NCBI GenBank assembly: GCA_928724745.1
Contig: CAKMXJ010000022.1
Coordinates: 248,001 to 312,000 of the forward strand
Direction of reading: 5' to 3'
Origin: Anthracocystis setariae
Lineage: Eukaryota > Basidiomycota > Ustilaginomycetes > Ustilaginales > Ustilaginaceae
Length of the DNA stretch: 64,000 bases
Part shown: positions 1-11,800 of the stretch, in pieces
How the letters are laid out: every line of letters starts with the position of its first letter
Numbering within the stretch: the first letter of the stretch is position 1
Notes under the pieces: generated by a model
The model's database searches: none
The model's input: only the letters and a program-made list of their open reading frames with translations
What the model was told of the DNA's origin: nothing
Position numbers and translations under genes: made by a program

Positions 1-1917
1 TCTCGACGTGATCGCTCTTCCACCCTTTCCGTCTCGTCAGCCTGCTCAGCTCAATCCAAGAGCTCCGTCACACGACTTCTTGCATCACTCTGTACCTCTC
101 CTCAACGACCCAATAGCGCTACCTCGTCTCCCTCAGCCACACTTACCGTCATGTTGACCAACAAGTCGCCTACTCCTTCGTCACCTCTCTTTCCTCGTCG
201 CACGCTCATGCGCAGTCTCTCGTCTACATGCATCAACTCTTCTGCCAATCTGCCATCGTCCCCCGCATCTCGCTCTCCTGATTCCTCTCTTCGCAAACGC
301 ATGGGTTGGCGCGGAGTTTTGAGTGCCACTCGAGCGCAAGAGACAGCGATCCTCATGTCGCCCGGAAGCCCACTCACGCCGCGCAGAGCAGATGCGCTTC
401 ATACCCCCACCCAAGCTAGCATCTCTTCCATCCTCCACAACCGAACAGTCATGCCCGAGGATGGTCAAGGTCAGGTTGAACCTCTCAGTGCCACGCTCAG
501 AGCACTCGGCGCCAAGCGTCACACGGAGAGGTTCGCATCGACATGCGTGCCCCTCCAGTCACCCACCTTTTCCACCACTAGCGACTTGGATACCCTGCAT
601 TATCTCAAGAGCCCCGACAGCGACGCGGAGCTCACAGGCCAGGCAGATAAGTTTCAAGTCATGACGGCTACGCGCAAAATCTTTCACCTGCCCACTTGGG
701 TCCGATTCGAAGCCAACCATCACGCACGCACCCAGGCTGTCGAGCACAACCGTAAAGCCGCAGCCGAGTTTGAACAGCTCCAACGTCAGCTCGCTAGTGC
801 AAGAGTGGACGAGAAAAACGACGTGGTTGCGCACGCGACGCTTCCAAAGACAAGTCGTCTCGGCGATGTCGCACCCGACAGTCCCAACGGCGATCTCTTT
901 GCCGGCTTCGATCTACCCACCACCGATGCCCGTGTCTCGTTGCAAGTCTCGTCCCAAGAGGACAACCAAGATGGTGATCTTATGGTCAGTATTGTCCGTC
1001 GTCCCACGCTTGCCACTCTTCGGGAGATGGATAAATCGAAGAGTACGAATGCCGGCATGGTGGGTGCTCTTCGTTCCGCTTTGCCTGGCTTTCGGCCGCA
1101 GGGTCGGATAAAGTCGCCACGCTTGCCCGCTTCTCCCTCAATCTCTCGTCATGCTGACGAAACCGACCGTCGAGATGGTTGGGGTGGCATTCTGACGCGC
1201 TGCAGTTGGTTTCCCTCGCTTGCCAAAGGTCCGCTCGTATCGCCCACTTCCAACACTGCAGCTCCGACCACGAAAGGGTTGAAGACCATGCATCTCGTCC
1301 CCTCTCTCCCTGCAAAGTCGCGTAAGCTTTCCATGGACAACGACGAGGATAATGAGTGGGAGGATCTTCCTGCCGCCGTGTCAACGTTTCCCGCTGGAGA
1401 ACATGCGTCGTTTCTCGAGCTCAACGAAGCACCTCGGTTCAGCAGTCGTCCTCCACCGCCACGGGGATGGTTTCGATTCTTCTCTCGCGCCTCTCGCCCA
1501 AGTGCCAACAAGAAGCAAGGTCAATGGGTAGACGATACCGAGCTCAATGTCTGGCGAACGAAACCTCTCAACGCTCGCATTAAAGTTGACGACGTTGTTG
1601 CCAGCCAGTTGATCACCAAGGGTACCGAGTCGGTTGAGAATCGCCCTTTGCGTGGGCAGAAGAAGCAAAGCTCGCGTCGAGGAAAGGTAGCCATCATCGC
1701 GGTGACGGCGGTGCTGGTAGCTGCAATCGTGGGGAATGTGGTGATCCTCTCTCACACCATCCATGCGAGCAGCAAAGCAAACGGTCAGCCGCCCAAACAG
1801 CTTAACGCCACAGCTTCGGGTTGGGACGGATTAGGTCTGGGTTTGGGTGTTTCCAGTGGTGCAAGGGGGAACGAAAGCAGTGTGGTTGAAAAGGCAGCTC
1901 AGATGAGCCAGCGTTAA
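1..1917 (+). CDS. Uncharacterised protein with C-terminal membrane anchor (5' end outside window)
   Basis: The first ATG in the window is at 151 and gives 588 residues. The same frame stays open, without a stop, back to base 1, so the true start probably lies upstream and this is a 5'-partial gene. The protein is rich in Ser, Pro and Arg with no catalytic domain that I recognise. Near the C-terminus (about residues 513-538 counted from the ATG at 151) a basic Arg/Lys stretch is followed by one hydrophobic helix (IIAVTAVLVAAIVGNVVIL) and a short Ser/Gly-rich tail. This suggests a single-pass membrane protein with a long disordered side on the basic, probably cytosolic, face. The sequence does not show a function. 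It is convergent with the DIS3 gene. Confidence 0.6.
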   Translation, partial: SRRDRSSTLSVSSACSAQSKSSVTRLLASLCTSPQRPNSATSSPSATLTVMLTNKSPTPSSPLFPRRTLMRSLSSTCINSSANLPSSPASRSPDSSLRKRMGWRGVLSATRAQETAILMSPGSPLTPRRADALHTPTQASISSILHNRTVMPEDGQGQVEPLSATLRALGAKRHTERFASTCVPLQSPTFSTTSDLDTLHYLKSPDSDAELTGQADKFQVMTATRKIFHLPTWVRFEANHHARTQAVEHNRKAAAEFEQLQRQLASARVDEKNDVVAHATLPKTSRLGDVAPDSPNGDLFAGFDLPTTDARVSLQVSSQEDNQDGDLMVSIVRRPTLATLREMDKSKSTNAGMVGALRSALPGFRPQGRIKSPRLPASPSISRHADETDRRDGWGGILTRCSWFPSLAKGPLVSPTSNTAAPTTKGLKTMHLVPSLPAKSRKLSMDNDEDNEWEDLPAAVSTFPAGEHASFLELNEAPRFSSRPPPPRGWFRFFSRASRPSANKKQGQWVDDTELNVWRTKPLNARIKVDDVVASQLITKGTESVENRPLRGQKKQSSRRGKVAIIAVTAVLVAAIVGNVVILSHTIHASSKANGQPPKQLNATASGWDGLGLGLGVSSGARGNESSVVEKAAQMSQR

Positions 1918-2247
1918 CTCGACGGGTTCGGCCATGCTAGTTGTGATGGTGGTGGTGGTGGTGGTGTGAGAGAGGGGAGGAGGTTGTTCTGTGTTTCCGT
2001 GTTGTCACTACTACTGTCTTTACTTGTTGTATTGCCGCGGCTGTAGGAATCAAAAAGTAGTAATGTTAATTGGTTGCTCTCTTCCTCTTTCCGTGCTTGT
2101 TGGTCTGAATGTGATAGAATTCAAGCTTGACCTTCACTTCAAGACAAGCCTCATTGTCTTGAACGTCGACCAAGAGATATGGATTGCTCATTGTCTGTGC
2201 ATTCGATCATCTACTATACTGCTTGTGGGTTGTGTGTAGTTGATATG
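1918..2247. other. Intergenic, convergent 3' ends
   Basis: This is the shared 3' region of two convergent genes. It has a short GGT/GTG microsatellite near 1948-1970 and AT-rich sequence after about 2040. I see no gene. Confidence 0.5.
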
Positions 2248-5200
2248 TTACCCCACCAAATGCATCGAGACCTTGCTCCTCTTTGTCAATGCATCCTTCT
2301 CGACACCAATCTCGACCTGACACTGATCAAAGATGCCTAGCGTCAAGTCCCTCTCCAGCCCGGACACTTGCTTTGGAATGGTCACCTGATACTGTTCCTG
2401 ATCCAACTCCACTTCCTGCTTGAACGTAATCAACGCCTCCAAACCAAACTGGTTCACAAACACCGCCAACCCATTCCTAAACACCCTGATCACATATGCC
2501 CCGGCCTTCAACAACCCCTTCCCTCCGGCGTTCCTCTCGGCAATACTCAAGCCCACATAAAACTCTACACTTGCCCTGCCCGCCTGCTGAGCACTCCTAT
2601 GCCGCTTGTTCACCACCTTCAGCACATCATCCACATAATCCTTGCTATGCAAACTAGGATGCAAAGGCTCATACCCCACCGCCGCCGCCAGCTGCCTATG
2701 CACCAACACATCGGCATACCTGCGAATCGGCGAGGTGAAATGAGTATACATCCCAGCCGCCAAACCATAATGCGAAAAAGTATCCCGGGCAACACTACCG
2801 CTGCAAAAATACTCGGCACTCAACATACACCTTGTCGCCATGATCCTCACGAGCGTATTAAACGTCGGATCGCTCCCATCCACACACTTATCCAAACTAC
2901 TCGCCAACGCGCCCGACGAAGACACATCCAACTTCATCCCCCTTCGCTTCATCAACACATCCTCGAGCATCTCGAAATTCGTCCTGGGCGGCGCCATGTG
3001 TCGCCTCAACACCGCCGTCATCGGGAAAACCTCGTAGATCCTTTCGGCCACCGACACGTTGGCGAGCAGCATGAATTCCTCGACCAACGAGTTTGTTTCG
3101 CGCATTTCCTTCTGCTCGACATCGATGGGTGCGGCGGATTCGGACGAGTCCAGGTGGATGCGCACCTCGGGGGACGCCAAGTTGAGCGCACCCGCCTCCA
3201 TGCGTTTCTGCTTGAGCTTCTTGGCGAGCGAGTTGAGCAGCCGGATCGAATGGGTGATTTCATCGGTTTTGGACGCGTCGTCGTGGCGAATTTGGGCTTC
3301 TTCGTAGGTGAAGGCGGCTTTCGACGCGATAACCGATTTGTGGAAACGCACGCTGACGATCTCGGCCTCGGGCGTCATCTCCCAAACAGCACTGAAAGCC
3401 AAACGCTCAACATACGGGCGGAGCGAGCACAGGTTGGTACCGAGCAGATGCGGCAGCATGTCGATTCGCTTGTCGACCAGGTACACCGTCGTACCGCGCG
3501 AAGCCGCTTCGCTGTCCATCGGATTGTCTGGCCGCACAAAGTACGACACATCGGCAATGTGGACGCCCGCCTCGATGTTGCCGTTGGGCAGCATTTTCGC
3601 ATGCAGAGCATCATCGATATCTTGGCATCCAGGGGGATCGATGGAGCAGATGATTTCGTCCCGCATATCCACCCGATCGCGCCATGTACGGTGCGTCATA
3701 TCCTTGGGTGGGACTACCCAGCTGTCTCCCTCGGGCGGTAGACAATCCAAGATCGCCTTGCTGAATGGTCGGTAGGGCACATCGTGTTCGAGCAGCAAAG
3801 ACTCTTGCTCTGCCTCCTTGGATTCGGCCTTGCCCAGCGCCCGTACAAAGTGTCCGTCCGGGTAGCGCGACGTGGGCCGCCAAGCATCGAGCGCAACGAG
3901 GATCTTCTGGCCGATCAAATCCTTGGCTTGGCGTGTGCGGATGCGAATTCGCGGAAGCTTACGATCGACGGGGGTGGCAAATACAGTCTGTGCTCCGAGA
4001 CCGGAGAGGGCTGACGAATTGACCGAGTTGACGTCGACATGGGCGACGTACGAGCGCCAATTGCGGCGAACGATGCCAACCACTTTTCCCGTGGGTTGCG
4101 GCTCACCACGCGACGACCGAGCGTTGGCTTCAGCATCCGCTTGCTCCTTCCTCGCCAAACGGGCTTCAATATCATCATCGGCGCCACCCTCGCCGTCGCC
4201 AGCTTCGGCGTCATCGTCCTTGAGCGCATCATCGGCATCGATCACCTCTTCCGTCGCTGCCTTCCATTGATCCTTGGGTAGCATCTGGACTGCAACCACA
4301 TCGCCGTCCACAGCGCGATTCATCGCTTCGCGTCCCACCAGCAGGATAGGTCGTGTCAAGGCGCCCGAGCGGACGGTAGCTTCAAGGTAGTTGTATGGGT
4401 TGGCGTTGAAGTAGCCTGACAAGAGCTGACCAGACTTGACACCGGCGGTGAGTTGGTTTTGCGCGAGGTGCTCGGGGTAGAGTACAGCTCGCTTCTCGCC
4501 TCCGCCCGAGCCGGATACCATTGAGCGAGATGAAAGGAGGTCGAGCAGTTGGTCGGTATTGTCGAGGCCTTCGATGTAGTCGCGAACGGACATGGCGCGA
4601 ATGTCATCCTTGAGTGCACGTTGAACGTTGTCGTGGTCATCGCTGATCAAGAGGACGTCGAGGTTGGCCTTGGTGGAGGAGCCGGGCCCGGTCGAAGCCA
4701 TAAGATGTGTTCTGTACCACTTGGCTGCAGTTCGGATAGCCCTGTCGTTTCGATCGTTGGGTGACTCGTCTTGGTGCTGCAGAACAGCGGTGTCGCGGCC
4801 GAAATCGTTGTAGAATACGAAAAATCTTCGGTCCGAATCAGCAATGAGATTCTTGAGACGATTGAAGAGAGGCAAACTCCTGTGGCGCACTTCATCTGCG
4901 ACGGTCTGAAGGACGATGACGTCGGTGAAGCTTGGGTTCTCGATGAGGTCCATCTGATGCAAGAAGGCGTTGGTGTCGAGGATGAGGTAGTGATTTCGCT
5001 CGACTTTGTTGTTTTTGAGGCCTTTTGGATCGAGGAAGATCTTCTTCTGGGCACCGTTGTCGTTGGCCTGCTTTTGCATATCCGCATGGAGGTGTTGACA
5101 GTTGTGGCAAGCTCGACTACCGCAAGCGATGTCTTCACGGAGATAACGTTCGCGAAGAATCTTGAGCACCTTGCCGCGAGCGGTTTTGCGGAAGAATTTG

Positions 5201-5262
5201 TGTTGGGCGGATTCGAGCTCGACGCCGGCAAGCGGACGCTTCTGAATGCTGATCTCGACCAT
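2248..5262 (-). CDS. DIS3: Exosome ribonuclease DIS3/RRP44
   Basis: This is the catalytic subunit of the nuclear and cytoplasmic RNA exosome, with 3'-5' exoribonuclease and endonuclease activities. I start it at the ATG at 5262 (1004 residues, close to the usual length for the family) because the conserved N-terminus begins there; the frame stays open upstream but that part looks like leader. Order: CR3 cysteines (C47, C52, C55); PIN domain with the acidic LILDTN motif (D96) and a later SDDHD; two cold-shock-like domains with a fungal acidic insert; RNB domain with IDPPGCQDIDD at about 541-551, whose aspartates bind the catalytic metal; C-terminal S1 domain. All key residues are present and no intron is needed. 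Confidence 0.95.
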   Translation of the reverse strand: MVEISIQKRPLAGVELESAQHKFFRKTARGKVLKILRERYLREDIACGSRACHNCQHLHADMQKQANDNGAQKKIFLDPKGLKNNKVERNHYLILDTNAFLHQMDLIENPSFTDVIVLQTVADEVRHRSLPLFNRLKNLIADSDRRFFVFYNDFGRDTAVLQHQDESPNDRNDRAIRTAAKWYRTHLMASTGPGSSTKANLDVLLISDDHDNVQRALKDDIRAMSVRDYIEGLDNTDQLLDLLSSRSMVSGSGGGEKRAVLYPEHLAQNQLTAGVKSGQLLSGYFNANPYNYLEATVRSGALTRPILLVGREAMNRAVDGDVVAVQMLPKDQWKAATEEVIDADDALKDDDAEAGDGEGGADDDIEARLARKEQADAEANARSSRGEPQPTGKVVGIVRRNWRSYVAHVDVNSVNSSALSGLGAQTVFATPVDRKLPRIRIRTRQAKDLIGQKILVALDAWRPTSRYPDGHFVRALGKAESKEAEQESLLLEHDVPYRPFSKAILDCLPPEGDSWVVPPKDMTHRTWRDRVDMRDEIICSIDPPGCQDIDDALHAKMLPNGNIEAGVHIADVSYFVRPDNPMDSEAASRGTTVYLVDKRIDMLPHLLGTNLCSLRPYVERLAFSAVWEMTPEAEIVSVRFHKSVIASKAAFTYEEAQIRHDDASKTDEITHSIRLLNSLAKKLKQKRMEAGALNLASPEVRIHLDSSESAAPIDVEQKEMRETNSLVEEFMLLANVSVAERIYEVFPMTAVLRRHMAPPRTNFEMLEDVLMKRRGMKLDVSSSGALASSLDKCVDGSDPTFNTLVRIMATRCMLSAEYFCSGSVARDTFSHYGLAAGMYTHFTSPIRRYADVLVHRQLAAAVGYEPLHPSLHSKDYVDDVLKVVNKRHRSAQQAGRASVEFYVGLSIAERNAGGKGLLKAGAYVIRVFRNGLAVFVNQFGLEALITFKQEVELDQEQYQVTIPKQVSGLERDLTLGIFDQCQVEIGVEKDALTKRSKVSMHLVG

Positions 5263-6960
5263 ATTGGCTCGGACGTTTGGCTTTGAGTCGAGCCAACGGG
5301 TGAGAGAGTATGGTGGCAGAAAGTGTCGAAGAAGAGATGGCTGCTGCGCAAAAAGACAACAAATGAAAAGTGTGAAGTGTGTTGGTGCGAGTGATCCTTC
5401 TGAAAAAGTGGAGAATCCCGAAAAAAATTGGGATCGAAATCTGATCACATCGGTACAGTCACAGCCCGATATGAGGAGCTTCCGATTTTTAACTTCACAA
5501 TTCGACTTCCTCTTCCGATCAGCAGCTAGAATCGGGGAGGAGAGGTCTTGATAGCTCCGCCTTGAGACACGATCAGCCACACTGCAGTGTTGCGACTTGA
5601 CCGACACATTATTGCCGACGTCCGTCCGACAAAGCGCCTTCTGCAGCATCCGCTATTGGCTGACCAAGTCAGCTCGGTGTTCGTACCGAAGTGCTTCTGA
5701 TCGCGATCCGTGGTCTCGCATGGTTAGCAGCAAGTGAACTCGGTCAGCCGACCAGCGTATCCCGCATACATAGTACCGTTTGTGGTGCCTCATCAGTGCT
5801 CGTTCCACATCGCTCACCTATCCGCAAGCCTAGGCACAGAGGACAGCCATCATCCTGAAAATTCCTTCCGTTCGCACAATCGATGCGTCTGAAGAAAGCT
5901 ATCCGATGCGGTTTGCACCTGATCAGATCCTTGGCACTGATGATGAGCGGCCCCGGCTTTTGCCTACGATCAAGTCATCTACAGGCTCAATTGAGCCAGA
6001 TCTGCAACATGATTATCGGGTCCGAATTTAGGCTTTTAACCACAAAGTACTGTACTGTATACCCACAGAAGCTGTCGCTTGTCTCACTCTGCGAATTTTG
6101 GATTGGGATCGTGTGCTGCATGGATCAGAGACCCTACCTGCATCAGTGAGCTGACCACCCCTGTTTCCTTTCCATGTCGCCCTTTTCGGACGGTCGGATG
6201 GACATTCTGGAAAAGCGTGAGCCACACTAAGCGCAGGTCAAACGAGAACATCGCAACATTGCCGCGTTTCGTGGTGGCCTGCGGATAGCCTATGAGCAGT
6301 GGATGGCTCGCTCGGAACAACGGCAGCGCTAGCGGCAAAGAATGTTAGACACAGGTCTCAGACCAAGCAGCGTCATTCTAATGTCCGCTTAAGCGTCTTA
6401 TTTAAATGGAGCCAGCGGCTGTTTCACCAGCAACTACACGCGTCTTGCCCTGTCTTTCGGCGACCACACCCGACGAGATAGACTTTTGACACATTCCGCA
6501 TATGGTAGAATCCAAGCAAGCAAGCCATCAAGAAAGCAAGCACTTGTCTCAACGCTCCAACATCAGCCACCAACCAAGTCTTGTTCAACAACGCAGACTT
6601 AAAAAACTCTGCCAAGGTTTCTTCACGCCGTTGACGACAGCACTCCACTGTACTGCATTGTACAGTACTGTACCGTACAGTGTACTTGGCGTTATATGGT
6701 TGTTGCTTGTGCCATGCAAGTAAAAAAACAAAGGGAAGCAGGCGTCTGACACTTACACAATGCATTCACAGATGCAGACGCCCCAGAGTTGTCAAGCTTG
6801 AGCGAATGCAACAACTACGGTACATCAACATCGCAAGCGTAACATCGTGACCGTGCCGAATCAAATTGGATTGATTTTGATGGAAGAAAGGGCGATTTGC
6901 TTGCTTCCTTCTGTCGGCAAAACCGTCGAGCAACGCTGGCAGTGTAGTCGTCGAGCCCCC

Positions 6961-6993
<33 letters not shown>

Positions 6994-8803
6994 CCAAACC
7001 CCCCCCCCCCCTGATTTTTCATCTTGGTTAGAACAGACGTGTCCAGCGCCCGCCCACGCTACAAGGCCTCGTTTCTCGCCGTACCAACGACAGAACTGCC
7101 AAAGAATACCACTTTTTGGCGGTTTCGGAACAGCCGATTCATGGGAACGATGTCATGGGAATCATAAGAATCATCGTCGCCGAACCCGCCTGCCATCCAG
7201 AGAAAAGGTGGTGATGCGTCCGGGAAAAGACATGTGTGTGTCACTACTACCTCAGCAAAGAATCCACAAAACTCATATTATTTTAGTATTTTGTTTTTAT
7301 TGGCTGCAAGCACCAGTACAGCAGGAGGTGGCAAGGCAGTTACGGAGTCAAGGCACGATTGACTGTCGTGTTGAAACGCAAAAGCTGCAGATTGGCGTTA
7401 CTTGCATGCACTCGCGTGTTTCTCGTTTAAGGGAAGAAAAAAAAATTGGTTAAAATTCGATCAAAATAGTGTATTCGCTAAAAGACGACTCGTCGGCTGC
7501 TCCGTCTGACTGATTGTCTGCGTTTCTGTCTGTGTTCGGCTCGCGGTGGTGATGGGCGTTCGTTGGCGTGTGCTGGCTGGCTCTCGCTTGCAACGTTGCT
7601 GCTGCCTTTGGAGCCTTTGGCGGACTTTCACTTGGATCCCTACGGGCTCGTATCAGCCGTCCGTGTTCTCCTCCTCTCTCCAACCCTGATCCTGCTCTCC
7701 ATCCTCCCCATCACCATCGACGCCAAGACCAACACCAACACCAACAATCTCACTACTACCATTCATCGGCATCCATCGAAATACGCGCAGAAACTTCGAT
7801 CCACATCCCTCTTCGCTCTACGTGGTTTGTCTGCTGCCTCATCGGTCTCTACCAAGATCCTTATATCGCTTTACCGTCTCTGCATTCCCCTTGCCGCCGT
7901 CCGCTTTGCCTCAGTCTAGATCGTCGTCGTCTTCTTGTCAAGCACCTACTTCCGCTGCTCTGAACCAGTCAGAGCGCAACACTTTCGAACATAACGCACA
8001 AACGCAACCATCATCTCCTCAGTCCGCCTCGCCAAAGACCAGCACATTCATTGCGCGAGTCATCCGGTCTCACGTCTAGATCGAACCTCCTCCTGATTGA
8101 GCACAAGTGGTGACTATCGACGCAACAGCTTCTCCATTGCCAAGCTACGTCCTATTCCCTCTCTGCTTCGCTTGACCGACAACAGCATGTCTTCAGCTTA
8201 AAGGCTTCACCCGACTCCGAGATCGGCCAAGACTGTCGCTACTCCCGCCGGCAAAAGCGTCTCTTTCAATCCGCCGTCGCCTCGTTCTGGCTTCGACCGA
8301 CGAACCCCGCGCATTCACGAAGCACCGGGCTCAGTACATGGTTTGGTGCATGCGTGCGGCATCTAGTCGAAACTACTTCATATAGTGTGCAGCTCAGCTT
8401 GCATCACCACGGCGTCATCTTTTCATCACGAGTCGTTGCTGCCACGCATTCGTTCCCTCCAAGCACCTTTCTGTACAACGTCTTGGTCGACTGCACGCTC
8501 AAGGCAACCCACTTTGGCATCGATCGGGTTCGGTGCCTTTCATCGCCCACAGGCACTACTTGTTGCCAGCCTTCGGCTTCATTCTCCCACCCGATCTCTC
8601 CTTTTCGTAATTAACTTCAGCCCTACCCTCGTCCAAACTTCGTCTCATCTCCATCTGACCTCGTCCTCTCTTTGAGCCCCACTCGAACATCGGCCTCCAT
8701 CGCCTATATCTACCTCGACTCCAAAGCGCGCAACGCGGTGCAACCTTCCTTCTAGCTCCCTTAGCTCGTCTCACAGAGCAGACACAGTCCTCTTGACGTC
8801 ACC
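5263..8803. other. Long intergenic region and 5' leader of the phosphatase gene
   Basis: About 3.5 kb between the divergent DIS3 and phosphatase genes. No frame here shows a recognisable protein. It holds TACTGTAC-type palindromes (about 6048-6061 and 6648-6684), a long A tract followed by a C tract (6962-7011), and from about 7500 a pyrimidine-rich stretch with many short ATG frames that looks like a long 5' leader or promoter. Confidence 0.45.
6962..7011. repeat. Homopolymer tracts A31 and C13
   Basis: There are 31 consecutive A at 6962-6992 and 13 consecutive C at 6999-7011. It could be a microsatellite, or the A tail of an old retrotransposed transcript, but no recognisable body or target duplication accompanies it. 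Confidence 0.7.
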
Positions 8804-11800
8804 ATGAGCGACCTTGAGCTAGATCTCAGCCCACCGCCGACACCAGGCCCGAGCTCGTTTGCGCCGCGATCCGTGCACGCCGCCAATCGTCTCAGCTTGT
8901 TGCCAACCAGATCCCTCTCGCTCTGCATTCCTCAAGATGGCCAGGCCTTTGGTGGGCTCACCCAACCCTCGCTCCCTTCCGCACTTCCGCAGTCATCCGA
9001 GTTGCAGTTTTCGGGTCCGTCCATCACTCTTGAAGCTCCCACATGTCGGGGCGGTCCAAGCACCCTTGCTGCTCGGCCATCATCTAGGCTAGAACGCAAG
9101 CGACCTTCCAGGCTCAACTTGGCGCCTCCGTCAATTTACGATGAGCCAGGTCTCTCTTCACGCTCCATGCCCAGCTCACCCGTCGTGATGTCCAGGTCCA
9201 ATTCAGGCACCGAACAATCGGACAACACCGACTCCATGGCTTCAGCTTCAGCCATCTCCGAAGCCGTCAAGCATCTATCCAGCACGCTCAGAGGCACTCC
9301 GAGGCGTCGTCCAAGTATGCCATTCAAAAAGGCCGTGAACCCAGAATTGCCGTATCCCGAACCACCCAGCGCTGCCAGCTCCCGCACAAGGCCGCCTGAA
9401 GCTTTTCGTGATCCGTCCGAGCACATCTTGAGTGGCAAGGGCAGCACACTCCAGCATGCGCGCAGCGTCTACTCGCGTGGACCCGTCGAGATCCTTCCTG
9501 GCCTCTTTCTCGGTGACGAACACAACGCTCGCGACGACAGCATGCTCTCCGCACTCGGCATCACCACAATACTAAACGTAGCCAAGGAGACCGTTCTCAA
9601 TTTTCAACCCGACTCGAGCTACGGTGCGGCACAGGCCAAAGCATCACATTCAGCATGGGCCAATGCATCCAGCCGCATCGCAAACCAGGCCGAAGCTTCA
9701 GCTTCTGTCGTTGGTCAACGTCTACATCACAGTGCTGGACACGCGCCGGGCACAGCATCAGAGGAGCCTCAAACACCTAGTAGTTACTTTACTCCCCCGA
9801 CAACAGCCTCTTTAGCGCAAAATGGCCAAGGAGACTCGTCTTCACCGCGAAGCGCCATCAGCACTTCTGTTTTGCGCAACACGTCGTCGACTCCAAATCT
9901 TCTCACTCAGTTCCTCGAATCAGGGTTGGCTACCGCTCCCGAAGCCGCCGAATCTCAATCCAACGCTCCGGAATCGTCAGCATCGACCAATCTGCGAACG
10001 TTGACAGCACAGGACGTTTTACGGTACCTCTCACTTCGACGCAACAGTGGCTCGTCGTCGGAAGATGCCTTTGACACTGCTTCATCTCCCTCGTCTTCTC
10101 ATGCACCGAGCACCTGCACCTCGGCCGCCACCGAGCTGACACCACCCGTGGTCATGAGCTTGAAATCCAGCGACGATGTCGATGTCAACGACAGCAGTTG
10201 TACAGGCGCATACAACAGTCAGCAGGCCTCGCCTAGCTACGTCTTTGGTCACGATCCACGTTCGCCCTCTTCCTGGGTCACCCAGGTGGAGCTTCCACCC
10301 AATGCGACAGCCACCAGGGTCGCCGCCGATGCAGCCAAGGGCCGTTCGCGAGACATGCGCTACATCAAGCTGCCGTGGACGCACGATGAAACCGATTTGG
10401 CTTCGGGCTACGGCGGCTTTTCTCAAGGCTGCGCATTGATCGCAGAGGCACTCGCAATTGATGCCCGTTTCTGGTACGCAGCCAAGATAGCTGACGATCC
10501 AACCTCTTGCGCAGCATTGCAGAATGACACAAGCTCGGAGCATGTCCAGACGAGTCCAAACCCAGGCAAGATCCTTGTCCACTGCCAGTGTGGAGTCAGT
10601 CGCAGCGCTACCCTCGTCATTGCTTTCGTGATGCAAGCAGCAGCTATGCGCTACGGCTTTGAAGCTACACGCAATCTTCTTGGCATGCACGACTGCTACA
10701 ACATGGTGAAGGAGAAGAGCTCGAGCATTTCGCCCAACATTTCGCTCATCTATCAGCTCGTTGAGTGGGAACGCCACCTTTCGAGTGCAGCAGGCCGCCT
10801 TCGCGAATTGCTCGGCATGACGTCAAGTGCCGATGAAGACTATGCTGGTGCACAAACAATTGCAAGTGGACAAGCCAGCCTTGGGGCTGGTTGGTCCACT
10901 GAGACCATGGACGAGGCCATGTGGAGCAAGATGCGTCTCGAGGAGGAAGAGAAAGAAGCGGCAGAAGAAGCCAGGCGGCGCGAAGAGCGTCTCACTGAAG
11001 CCAAAAGGTCAGCAGCGGAAAGGAAAGCGGCTCAAGATCGGCTCGAGGGGATCGCACCTGACGTTCCGATCGGAAGCGACTTGGGTGTCGGATCGATCAT
11101 GCAAAGAAGGAGAAAGAAGGCAGCGCCTGCGCTACAGCTGCAGACTCCGGGCGGTTCTTCTGACGGCAATGCCTCTGCGTCCAAGCCTCTACCGAGTCCT
11201 GGACTCAACAGGCGTCGACCTCCAGCGTTGCAGCTTAACGGTGCTACCCATGACAATGGGCGATTAGAAGTCGAAACCCCTTTCCAAACGGCCAGGACAG
11301 GTCCGTGGACAGGTCACGACCACGATAGGGACGGCGACGTGATGATGTCCGAAGCGGAGGCGCCTCAGACACCTTTGCGATCTTCAGCAATGATTTCGGA
11401 TGCCGTCAGGACGCCAACCGCCAGAACGGCTTTGACTGCTCATGCACTCGACTCTTCGTCGCTTATCACACCGAATGCACGATCTGGCTCATTCCCTTCT
11501 GCGGATCCAACGCAACAGCGAGTGCGCCCTTCATCTGCATCGCATCTTCCTTCTCTGCACATGGGCGTTCCAGACGAAAACATGGGACCATCGACCCTTG
11601 GCCCTGCGGAAAGCATGACGGCATCCGTCTCGCCCAGCTCCCGACTCAACGGCTTCAATTTCGGCGGAGCAAACATGAGCAGCAATCTCCTGGCTCGAGT
11701 GGAATCCGACTCGGCTCAAGTCAGCGGTTCGAAAACACGGCCTGATTCGATGCAAAGCATCATGTCATTGTCTTCCTCGTCGACTGGCTTGTTCGGCGTG

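Noticed and set aside
2368..3741. Long plus-strand frame opposite DIS3
   Set aside because: Shadow of the conserved DIS3 gene; His/Arg-rich translation with no family resemblance.
7563..8079. Overlapping frames upstream of the phosphatase
   Set aside because: Pyrimidine-rich leader or promoter; no conserved protein features.
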